A DNA stretch of 64,000 nucleotides from contig OX457047.1 of assembly GCA_949752735.1 (NCBI GenBank), positions 39,646,995 through 39,710,994 on the forward strand. The letters are read 5' to 3'. The position numbers and the translations under genes are program-made. Positions 11,562 through 25,600 of this stretch are shown here, piece by piece. The DNA comes from Lumbricus terrestris. Its lineage: Eukaryota; Annelida; Clitellata; Crassiclitellata; Lumbricidae. The notes under the pieces were generated by a model. It did no database searches, was not told the DNA's origin, and worked only from the letters and a program-made list of their open reading frames with translations. Position 1 is the stretch's first letter. Every line of letters starts with the position of its first letter.

Positions 11562-11855
11562 CGTCTTTGTCAACAATTGGATGACGCAACCGTGATTATA
11601 TTAACGTAGGCCCTGTTAATTGTATTAGCATAGGCCTACGACTATACACGTACGCCAAACTTAAGCCATTTAACTATAGAAGAATGCACTTTTTAATTTA
11701 CTGATATACTCTGAGTAGAAACTATACACTTTCATAAGGCTATTTACCTATAATTAATTTAAACTACTTGACATTTTCCGTGTACCTGCAACATTAAAAT
11801 TTCCTGGAGAAAAAGACAATTGCATCCTGGATAATTATGTCGATCGCTTTTAAGC

Positions 11856-13175
<1,320 letters not shown>

Positions 13176-13289
13176 AGTTGAGTACACGCATACTAATAAT
13201 TTAGCCTACCGTAGTTGCTGTGTTGTTTGCCTCGGGTCTGTTGAAAATAAGATCGCCTCTTACTCCTGGCTTGGCCGTATCAAGAGCGT

Positions 13290-13445
13290 TCCAGCACTTA
13301 GGTTAGTGTTAAGCTACTGAACCTGCTGTAGCCGACCTGCGTGTCGTGCGAAGCTGGCCGTATTTCGTATGACTTGTATCTGTAGGCTAATCATTCTGCG
13401 GTCTGTCAGATTGAACGTTAATAAATGAAGATTATTATTAATAGA
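13290..13445 (+). mobile_element. Dispersed repeat with CTGCGGTCTGTCAG tail
   Basis: The stretch TTAGTGTTAAGC..CGTATTTCGTAT..ATCATTCTGCGGTCTGTCAG followed by (ATT)n is matched at 28635-28750. Related tails (TGCGGTTTGYCAACC.. then AATAAA-like and ATT) are at 35570-35630 and 48370-48420. This looks like a retroposon 3' end. It lies between the small gene and VPS45, so it may contribute to the VPS45 5' region. Confidence 0.5.
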
Positions 13446-13635
13446 ATACATTATAGCAGTCACTAGATGCATCTGTTTCGTATGTTGCGTAAAACCGGAA
13501 ATGGTCTGAGAAGTGTCACTCTAGGCTTTTGTGATTTCTATGGTCAACATGCGAGAATTAATTGTACGAACCAAGAACAAGATCACTCGTCGAGAGATTA
13601 TTTTTTCTTGTGTTGACAAAATTATTCTGTTGAAA

Positions 13636-16600
13636 ATGAACGTAATTTTAGCCGTTAAACAGTACGTTTCTAAGATGATCGAGGACAGCGGGACTGGAAT
13701 GAAAGTCCTTTTGATGGATAAAGAAACAGTATGCGCTTCGCTGCTTTTTGTAGTGTTTGAGACCGCTCTCTTATTTGGCACTCAGTCTTAAAAATCATAC
13801 AGTTGGTTAGCAGTGCTCAGTTACTGCCATGTTGTTTGAAGCAACACCTTAACCAGGCAGGCATTTATCAAGGCTTTCACCCGGTCACCCAAGCATCATC
13901 TTAGTTTTTTAAAACCTTATTATGGCTAGGTTTTGGTGTGCGATTGGTACGACACAAGTCTTGTGAAGTTAACACAGTTGGCACTTGTAATTGAAGTTAC
14001 TAATGCAATTTAATTTGATTGCTGCATTTATCATTGCAAATTGGTGCGATATGATACAGACATGGAGACAGGTAAAGGCAGTTCTGTTTTGTGTTCTGGT
14101 TACAGACGAGCATTGTGAGCATGGTCTACTCACAGTCGGAGATACTGCAGAAGGAGGTCTTTCTTTTCGAGCGGATTGACGTGGGAGGGAGGGAGGCGAT
14201 GAAGCATCTCAAGTGCGTCTCATTCCTTCGACCGACCAAAGAAAACATCGATCTTCTCGTTAAGGAACTTAAATCACCAAAATACGGCTTGTACTATATA
14301 TGTGAGTCTTCTATTCTATGCTAGTCTATTCTATTCTATTTCCACATTTATAGAATGCCTCTCACAGTATTACCTAATCATAGCTTCTCCCGGTGCAAAG
14401 AACTTCTGGAAAAATAAAACTCATAAAACGTGGTCACAAAATACACAGAAAATACGCACAGAAGTAGTAAGAGTGATTTGGAAATCACACACTATGGCAG
14501 TGGTTCCCCACCTTTTTTGACTCTAGGGCCACTTTTTCTTAGTCGAAGGACATTAGGGGGCCATAAGACTAAAATTTAATTAACTAAAAGCATATACAAT
14601 TGTTGTAATTGATTCAAAATAGAATGTTTGATGTTATTTATAGACGTCAAAATAAAATAATTTGCAACAGAAAATAATTATGTGTTCTATCCTGTTCAAA
14701 TTATCATTTTTTCATATATATTTTTTAATTCTTTGAGAAATGAGGGGCCATTTTCTCAGGCCTAGCGGGCCACGGGTTGGGAACCTCTGCACTAGGGTGT
14801 TTATACTCAGAAACCCTTGCTATAAATACGCCCTGCATTAAAATGCATGATAGTTTAGCATTTAAGATCATGCATCAGCAAACCGTTAGACAGACAGTAG
14901 TCATGCGTGTAGTGTCTTTGAGAGGGTCTACTAAATGCCCCCGGGTAAATGTTCTTGTTCATGCGCACATACAACCATGGCTACAGCCATTTATGTCTTA
15001 GTTTAGTGTCTTTGAGAGGGTCTACTAAATGCCCCCGGGTAAAAGTTCATGTTCATGCGCAATAAAACCATGACTACGGCCATTTATGTCTTAGTTTATT
15101 TGAAAACATGCAGCTAACCCTATCGTGGCATCGCCTCCTAAGTCTGATGCCTAATACGAGTTTTTATATTTTAAGGTAAGGGAATGCTGTATTTATTATG
15201 CTGTTTGCTATTATGTACTGCAGTGAAGTTCGAGGTATGATGCATCTTTCACTTGCTGTCCAGATAGGACTTCGCTTGATGCAACAATGCAGTTCATCTG
15301 TATACAATAAAATAAATTGTAGTAAATGTGCATGACGACCCTTTTTCATTGAACTATAATAATATTGTAACTTAGGGCAATGCTGAATATAAGTTTGTTG
15401 TCTGTAATTATTGGCCTTACGTGAGTTTAATTTTGAATTCTCTCTACCTTGAATTAGGCTTGAATTGATCTTTCCCAGATCAGTCTTTATATTAAGTCAG
15501 TTTATTTTAGAATCTGTTATTGTAACTTGCCGCTGGCTTCACTTTTTCAAACAGACTTTAGCAACGTCATCAGTAAACAGGACGTTAAGATCTTGGCAGA
15601 AGCTGACGACCAGGAAGTTGTCAGGGAAGTTCAGGTTGGTAAAGCTGCTTCTTTTTTTGCACTGTTACTTAAAATGTTTGGCTACATCCAGGGCAGGCAG
15701 TTGACTCCATGTTCAGAGCATGGGTGAAATGGACCAAAAATCTTGGCCTGCGTTGAGTATTGTGCCAGCTTGGCTTGGGCCTTGTAGGAATTGTGGCTTG
15801 GATTTTTAAGCCCGCCCCAAACCCTGGCCAATTGCATCCAATAGTTACTGACTGCATGATAAAAATGTCAATGCTTTAAATTTTAGTTGCGCATGTATTA
15901 CAACTTCTACAACTGTTGCTCACATGGCATTCGCATGCTCGTGTTTTCCAAGCAACTTAAAATAAGGAGTGTGCTGTGTTTCTTATGCTCGTTTGCTACT
16001 GTGTACTGCCGTGAAGTTTGAGCTATTATTGATCTTTCACTTGCTAGTATTACGCATGCAGTTTAAATGAGTATTACACAGTGTAAGATACTAATTTAAG
16101 CGTGCCTAATGGACTATATATCCAATTGCAACTGCAGCTTTAACCCTTTACCGACCAAAGTGTAGTAGATGGTATGGTGAATCCTTATACCCTCGGTTGG
16201 TAAAGGTTAAAACATATACAGAATGTATGAACATTTGGCAACCTTTGTCAGACAGTGCGACCCGAAATTTCATAATCTTTTTTCACCCACCAGAAACTTG
16301 ACCAAGCCTACAGATCAGGATGGGCCCAACCCCGGTCTGATATGCATCTCTGGTTGAGAATAAAAACCACTCTGGGCAAAAAGTCAAGGAGTTGGTGTGC
16401 TTATTATGGTAACCGTTGAGATGACTGTCTTGCTTACTTACTGATTTATGTTGAGCTACAGACTGGTTGATTGTACGTTTGTGTATTTTGCTTTGTTGTA
16501 TTGATTTTTAAATGGAATGCTTCTTTTATTTTATACTGAAACGTTGTCCTCTTTCCTTCTAAAGGAGTTCTACGGTGACTACGTGGCCATCAGCCCACAT

Positions 16601-19600
16601 CTGATGTCGTTGAACATTGTCGGATGCTGCGAGGTTAGTTGGATGCTGCGAGGTTAGTTATTGTATCGTCACAGAAATTTGTGAAACTTGAAACTGGACT
16701 GGACTGGACCAAGAACTATAAGAACTGCTTCAACTTGGAATGAAACAACACTGTTCGCACTCTGACAGTAAGAATGATTTTGAGTGCCAGTCCCAAGCCT
16801 GGACAAAGGAGGAGGGCGATGCTAGTGATCTTTGTTGTCATACAGTATTGTTAAAGTGGATCTGGGTTTACCATTGACACTCGTGAACAACTACAGCAAT
16901 ATTAACTTGCATTTGGTGACCAGCAAAGCTTATGAGTTGAATTGTAAAAATGTAAACAGACCCATATGTAGCGGGATTTAGTCCCATTTGGATGCCTATT
17001 GCTCCCCAAACTGTACCCCCAATGTCGTTGCTGACTGATGTAACGTCATAATGCTCAACGCTTGTGTAACACTATACTTTGGGAACATTACATAATTTTG
17101 AATAAAATTTATTTTTGAAGTTTGAATTGAACCTTTGTTATAATGGAGCATGTTATTTAGAGACTATTGTAATCAATTTAAAAGCTGACTGATCAGAGTC
17201 AATTGTATGTTCAGTCAAAATACTGTAAATTAATTAAATTGGAATGCATCAAGGGGATGATGTACCTGTGCACTATTTTCAGAATGGCAGTTGGGTGAAC
17301 GTCGCCTTGCAGAGAACCATTCACGGTCTAACCGCGCTCCTGCTTTCGCTGAAGAAATGTCCCATCATCCGCTATCAAAACTCTTCGGATCTTGCCCGGA
17401 GACTGGCGGAAAATGTCCGGGTTAGTGCACCAACGAAACCTCAGATGCATGCGTATTCATTCATTCATTCATTCATTCAGATGCATGCATTTTCATTCAT
17501 TCATTCATTCAGATGCATGCATTTTCATTCATTCATTCAGATGCATGCATTTTCATTCATTCATTCAGATGCATGCATTTTCATTCATTCATTCATTCAT
17601 TCACATGCATGCATTTTCATTCATTCATTCATTCAGATGCATGCATTTTCATTCATTCATTCAGATGCATGCATTTTCATTCATTCATTCAGATGCATGC
17701 ATTTTCATTCATTCACTCAGATGCATGCATTTTCATTCATTCACTCAGATGCATGCATTTTCATTCATTCGTTCATTCATTCATTCAGATGCATGCATTT
17801 TCATTCATTCGTTCATTCATTCATTCATTCACATGCATGCATTTTCATTCATTCATTCAGATGCATGCATTTTCATTCATTCATTCATTCAGATGCATGC
17901 ATTTTCATTCATTCATTCAGATGCATGCATTTTCATTCATTCACTCAGATGCATGCATTTTCATTCATTCGTTCATTCATTCATTCAGATGCATGCATTT
18001 TCATTCTTTCGTTCATTCATTCATTCATTCACATGCATGCATTTTCATTCATTCGTTCATTCATTCATTCAGATGCATGCATTTTCATTCATTCGTTCAT
18101 TCAGTTGCTATTATAATTCATTCGGTACAAGAATTTTGTTCTAACCAACTAGAAGATCTGTTCTGTGCTTTGTTTTGTTGCTTTTTGCTTAATGTCGTGT
18201 GGCAATTTTAGGAAAAAGACTCTAAAGCATTGAGAGATTTAGCAAAGAATTGCTGTGAGAAGCTGTTGTTGTTTTTGTTGGAGATTCGAGAGATGGGAGA
18301 GATTTTTTGAGGAATTTGGATTTCTGGGAGAATTTAATACGAGAGTCTTTGTTTATCTTTCTAGCAAGTGATTATGCGCGAGGCGGCGCTGTTTGACTTC
18401 CGAAAGACTGATGTCGCTCCACTCCTGCTCATCTTAGACCGACGAGATGATCCCGTTACTCCGCTGCTCAACCAGGTGGAACTTTATTCCACGTCTAATT
18501 TACTGGCAGGCGTTATCGTTGTTTGCATGCTTTTGTGCTTTCTGGCTGTGGCAGCTGTGGCATGTTGGATTGGTCGGTAGTGTACGCTGGTCTATAAGCT
18601 AAGGATGCTGGATTAAGCCTTGTTTATGTACGTATGCATATATGAATGTATAATTGTATATTCATTCATTCATTATGAGGATTACTATAAATAGTGCCAC
18701 TTCCAAGGCAACTACTCAGAAGTGCTCCCGACCGCAGCAGGATTATGCAGGACAGTGTCAAGATGCACATAGAAAGATTCAGAGTGGACCGTGGGGAGCA
18801 AGCGCGGCTCCAAAGGATGTCAGCTGCAAAGCGAGAGGCGAATCACCTTTCAAGCTGACCGTATGTTGTTGTGAACTGTCTCATGGACAAGCAATGGGCA
18901 GAACAGAATGGCTGTTAGTTTTATAGAGAAGCCAAAGTTCTTTATCTCTTGTCATCCTTAAGGTCTCTTAACCGTTCTATTTTTAGTCCCTTGCTCACGA
19001 ACTGCTATTAAGCAGCAGAGCTCTTTCTCTGGCCCTAGGACTTGGAGTGTGCACCTTGTTGAACTCCGCCTCATGCCTAGAGGTCACCCCACTATGTTTC
19101 GTATGAACTTTAAAACTCTTATTTAGCCATGGTTGAACTTGGAGTGCTTCTGAGTACATTACCTTGAAGGGGTACTATATAAAAAGTCCTTAACAATAGT
19201 AACACTTTTGTAAAACGAAAACTGTGGCTGGAGTCGTGCCTCGAATTTCGGAGCTATCCATAAATGTTCTGCTTATCTTCACGACAGACTTTTGATGGAG
19301 AATAGTCTACTGGATTGTTGTTGTGCTTGTAGTGGACGTACCAAGCGATGGTCCATGAGTTGCTGGGTATCCACAACAATCGCATCAACTTATCGACTGT
19401 GCCTGGAATCTCAAAAGACATGCACGACGTCGTGTTTTCCGCAGAGCACGACGAATTCTACGCCAGGGTAAAGAATACCTCCATGTCATTTGCTGAAATT
19501 ACCTTCAGAAGTACAATGAAACATTGTGCTACATTGTACCGAGTAGAGTGAAGTATTTTGCTGAGTTGTTACATGCATGTTGTAACACTTTCTATGCTGG

Positions 19601-22600
19601 TCTCTTGTCACTAAATTAATTAATTAATTCTGTGAACTTATATAGCGCCCCTTCAAGAAAGCTTCTCAGGAGCGCTCCTAGCCCAGCCACAGCAAGAGAA
19701 TAAGAGACTTGAGAAATTTATGAATCAAAGTTTGATTGGTCAGATGTAATAAATGCAGCTTTACAAGGAGTTCATTAAAGATTTGATGGCCATACAGCCG
19801 ATAACGCTCGGCATTGCCTGGCAGCCAAGCGAACCCGTGGAACTAAGAGTTGCCTCTTCATAACAGATCGAAGAAGGCGATGCACTTCAATGTCAGACTG
19901 GGGACAGAGATCACACAGGTAAGATGGAGCGCAACCAAGGATGCAGCATGAAACCAGAGCAGGCTATAGTCGATACTTACTGCTGCTGCCCAACTTGCTA
20001 GCACTGGTCTCCCACATGTTTGTCCACATGACTGCCTTCATTTGGGACTCGCTCCACTGGCTTCCTATGCTCCAGTGCATCCCGTTCAAATGTTAACCCT
20101 TATGCATGACTGTTTGGTTGAGGTTGCTCCTTCATACCTCAAAACCTTCTGTGCCTTGGTCTCGTCACTCCCTATTCACTTTGCTCTCCGCTTGGCTGCC
20201 AATGGCCTACTGGTTGCATTTTAGACATCAAATCAAATCCGTTTATTCAAAGAGATCAATGACTGAGAAAAATCAATTGACAATAAAGACGAACTGACAA
20301 AAGAAAAGGCAAACACAATGTAAATTATGAACAAAACATCAGCAGCTATAGAATTAGATGATCCCTGTGAAAGGTGACCTAGAAAGGGAATGATCCCGCT
20401 AGCCTAGGCACCCACTAACAGGAAAAAAGAAAGAAATTAAGAAATTGACAAAGAAGACATTTTTTTACCTAATATACTGATTTTGGTTGGAATGCCGAGT
20501 CCTATGCAATATGTTTGTAAATTGATTCTGTAGAATATGTACCTCAATTTTGGCGAAATTGGAAGCAACATCAAAGACCTGATGGAGGAATTCCAGCAGA
20601 AATCAAAGAGTCAAGCGAAGGTGGAATCCATCGCCGACATGAAGGTAATGGTTCTTCTACCGAGAAACAAGGGTTAACTGGCACAGGCACTTACACACAC
20701 ACACACACACACACATGCATATGTTATTGTTATTATTTTCAATATTGTTATTATATTATTGTTAATATTATTATATTTATTCGTTCATTCGGAAATTTAT
20801 ATAGCGTCCTGTAAAGAAAACAAACTACTCAGAGGCGCTCCCAACTACAGTGCGCCCAAAAAAGTTTTAAGTTTAGTAAGGAAGGATCCTTATAGAGTCC
20901 CAGGATGTAGGCATAGCCCAAAAGTATGGCCATTCCAGACCACTGGGCCAACCACAGAAAAGTATTATTTAGTATTATTGTTATATTTTCTTACTTTTTC
21001 TGAAGTATATATATATTATCTTTTAGATGTGTGAGATATTAATAAGCAGTGCTAACACTGGAATGGCCATTGCTCATGGTTATGAGCAGCTCATATGCAA
21101 GAAATGTTGTGTTTTCACAAAGGCATTTGTCGAGACCTATCCAGCATTCAAGAAAATGTCGGGCAACGTGTCGAAACATGTGACGGTCGTTTCCGAGTTG
21201 TCCCGTCTCGTGGGTGCGTACTCGTTGATGGACGTGTCAGAATGTGAGCAAGAGCTCGCTTGTCACAGCGACCATTCTCAGTCGCTACAGGTTGGTCTCG
21301 GTTTTTTAGATTCGTGGCCAGTTTGGTTGGTTGAATTTCTTGCATTTTCTTTGTGATTATGGTAACTGTCGTTGCAAATATAATTTTATTTTATTTGAAT
21401 TTGGTAATTTAGCTTCAGGCAATTACCAGCTATCAAGGAACCTGTTGACCTTCCTCTCTCTGACTGCAGACAGAATTGTAGAGCAAGCAGAAGGAGAAAG
21501 CGCATTCCAAAGAGAATGACCAATTGAGACAAATGATCGAGACTGAGCCGTAGCCATCCTAGAGCAAGGATCTAGGAGGCCAAATCTATTAGATGAATGC
21601 ATTGAATCGAGTGGATTGCGGGGAAGCTGCATAAGGCCGAAGTAAATTTTAAATCACTGTTTGGTAAATGCAGCTGTATTGCTTTTACCGGACTCTTATG
21701 ACTTGGACTGTTTTGACTTGGACTCCTATGGCTTGGACTCTTATGACTTGGACTCTTGTGACTTTTAGAAAATTCGTGTCCTGCTGTCGAATGATAAGCT
21801 GCGTGACTCTGACGTCGTCCGTCTCGTCATGCTGTACGCTCTGCGATACGAGAAGCACAGCAACAACGACATCTCAGGATTGCTCAGCGCTCTTCACAAT
21901 CGAGGCGTTCAAGAGAAACTGATAAAGGTTTAACGACGACTTATCTGGCTTTAGTATTTCTCATTATTGTTATTCATTCACTCATTCATTCATTCTCTCA
22001 TTTCTATAGCACCTCTTCAAGGGGACTATCCAGAAGTGCTTCCTGCTCCAGCACAGTAAGCAAGTACAGTTTTGAGTTTAGCAAATTATATTCTTTACTA
22101 AGAGTCCCAGAAATCAGCACTGAAATGTCAATCTGAGGCACGGATAAAATCAGATGTATTATGATGTTCCCTTGGTTCGAGTTGGAAGAACTTCTTAGTG
22201 ACAGGAGACATGCAGTTAGATATCCAAGTGATTGAAAGCTAAGGAGAACTAGTGAGTTTCGAACCACTTTTTTAGGAAGGAAGGAAGTTAAAATTGAGCT
22301 ATGAAGAGCGATTGAGATTCTCTTCCGTTCCTTGTATTCATTGCAAGCAGAGGCATGGAATGCATGTAAGCCCACAGCGTGTTTTTTTGTATAGTTGTTT
22401 TCTGAGTTAATGTTTCTCTTCTTTGGCTGCTGGAATTAACAAGTTATGAGGAGCATAATAAACTGTTATTCATATTTCAATCAGTTCTTTATGCAGGTTC
22501 TTAGGTTCTTAACTAGTTCTTTTTGATCTTCTGATGATGTCCCTCCAGTTACAGACTCAATGTCTTAAAAATTATGATGGCCATATTTGCGAGCTTATGT

Positions 22601-25600
22601 CTGCTTTAAAGTGATTGCTCTTTGCATGCAAGACACTTGACGGTCCAACACTGAGCTGTCTTGTCGTTTGCTTCAAATGCCACTAAATTATATAATTAAG
22701 TAAGCTTGTGCTATATTGAACAGCTTGCAAACGCACAGCGAGAAAATCGAATAAGAACACCAAAGTTTGGTCAGTCACAGATTAATCACAATATGCAATT
22801 ACAAAACTTAGAAGATTTTTTGACGTGCAAGAGAGAAATGATGAAGTTTATACATGTATGGCAAGTGTGATGCTCTTTGTTTTAGATGGTGTCTGCCATC
22901 TTGGAGTATGGAGGTCACAAGGTCAGACGCAGCGACCTCTTCGAATCCGACAATCCAATCGCGATGACAAAGAAGTTTCTTAAGGGACTGAAGGTAAGCG
23001 TCATGTATCCTGTATGCATGGCAAGTAAAGTCTTATATGCTGTGCATGTTTATCCATTTTTGTGTGGCAAGTGATGTATTATGTGCTTTATGCATGGCAA
23101 GTAAAGTCTTGTATGCTTTATGCATGGCAAGTCATGTCGTACATGTTTATCCATTATGCATGGCAAGTAAAGTCTTATGTGCTCTATGCATGGCATCGTT
23201 TAACATGTGGTGACTCTCAGATGATGGTCATTCGTTTTGAAGTCATTGTTATTGGCCCTTTTGTTATTTAACCGTATAGCATAGTAGAGCCATATATTTT
23301 ACTGCACCCAAGTAACAGTATTGACAATGAAAAACAAGTCCAATAAAAAAAGACTAACAAGTGATCAATTATGGACTTTGACTATAAAGAACCTGGGTCC
23401 TGATTAATCTAATTGATTAATCTAATTCATTAATTTAATTGATTAATCTAATTGATTAATCTAATTCATTAATTTAATTGATTAATCTAATTCATTAATC
23501 TAATTCATTAATTTAATTGATTAATCTAATTGATTAATCTAATTCATTAATTTAATTGATTAATCTAATTGATTAATCTAATTCATTAATTTAATTGATT
23601 AATCTAATTCATTAATCTAATTCATTAATTTAATTGATTAATCTAATTGATTAATCTGATTAATAATTAATATGATTCCCACTAATTTCCATTGCTATAC
23701 TGGGCAATGATGACCAGTGGCGTAACTACGGGGGGCAAGGGGGGCAGCCGCCCCCCCCAAATGAAAGGGCTGCCCCCCCAGCTGCCCCCCCCATCCCTGC
23801 GTTTGTTTTACTTTTTACTCTTACGAGTGATAAAGAATTAAACAATGTTATATAATTTCTGACTTATTTTATTTTTTATACAACTTCCTGTACAACTTCT
23901 TATAGGGTGGGTGATGGGAAAGTGGGACAGGCCACTATAGTGCACTATGGGATAGACAAGCTAGTGAGGCTTGCTTGCGTATTATGTCCAATACTGTAAT
24001 ACATCCAAAATCTAAAAATACATAGTCTATGGCAATATACCGATGCCGATGCATGCTTTAATTGCCAACGGTAGCCACCCCATCATTTTAAGCTGCCACC
24101 CCACTACCCCCCCATGAAAAAATAACTGGCTACGCCACTGATGATGACAGTAGATCATTTAGTTGTATACACAGCCTGCTAAGCTCTGCTTGCTGTACAG
24201 AGTATGTGCATTCAGTCCTCCTTTGTTGTGCAGAGACCTTGAGTTAGACCTTAATATAATGCAATGTACAGTGTGAACTGTTGTATATGCTCACTGTTTA
24301 CATGTCATTCTTTACACAATTTAGTGTTATATCCACAAATGCACCTAACTTAACATTTCCATGTGTAAATGCATCATACATAAGCAGCAACATGATGCCA
24401 AATACCAACATTTACAGTGTTATCCTTGGTTTATATGCTGTTTTGTAAATTTTCCTGGAGACTTCACATAAACTAGTAACCACTGTAGATAGAAACTATA
24501 TAGCAAGAGTTTTAAATTGCAGATAGCAAACAAGCCGTTTTCTCATGAGAACAATGATGGTAACAAACAATCGTAGTTTTCATGTAACATGTACCATCGT
24601 ACCATGTAAATAGATGTGATGCGACATCTAGAACAGTCAATAATTCTTAATTGGTGATTGTTTAGATATTGATGCTGTACAATTAAATGAGAAAATAAAA
24701 TAAATTACTCCAGGCTAATATGTTCATCGTCTAAACGCAACTGATGACTGTGATTTTTTTAATGCTGCCGGTGTGATCACATGTTGGAATTGGTGATCAC
24801 ATTTTGGAATTGGTTAACCCGTGTTTTTGGTACATTTTTCCACTTGTTAGGGTGTTGAGAACATCTACACCCAGCACAGTCCGCTGCTTCGAGATCTGCT
24901 CGAGCAGCTAATCAAAAGTAAGCTGAAGGAGAGCAGCTTTCCCTACCTTGGCACCAGCCAGCTCCGGGACAGGTAGGAATCTCTATCATTGATTACAGAT
25001 GTGCCTGACTGGCTGTCCGTTCTATGTGGGTATTCAGCTGCTGTGTGGTGCTCTGCTAGTAGTTACTGGCCATTACCTATATTCTTTGGTGATAACTGTA
25101 ATTGCTTACAGCATCTTTGGTCATCTGCATTGTACTATTGTTGTACTGTTGTTGCAGTTGCTGTGTTACCATTTCTGTTCTTTTATGAAGAACATTTTTA
25201 ATATCTTAAGCTGGTCTTTCGTAACTTTGTACAAATGGCAATTCATAACAGATGGATGGGTGGGTTGGTGAATGGATGGATGGATGGGTGGATGGATGAA
25301 TGGATGGGTGAATGGATGGATGGGTGGGTGGGTGAATGGATGGATGGGTGGGTGAATGCCTGGGTGGATGGGCGAATGTGTCGGCGTATGGATGGATGGA
25401 TAGGTGAGTGGATAATAATGTGGATGAATGGATAGACCTGTGGTCAGATGAATGATTCAACGCAATTCGTGTAATCAGGTTGAGTGGGTGGTTGGATGAC
25501 ATGGTACGCATATTGAAGAATGAATCATTATTAAGTTGTTGATTGGATTAACTCGCTAATCATCTCGATCTGGATTGTGTATATGGGAAGAGGTACGATG

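Noticed and set aside
17244..18211. Three overlapping + ORFs of 232-290 codons with SFIHSFI repeats
   Set aside because: Minisatellite lacking stops in every frame; only 17283-17420 is a real exon.
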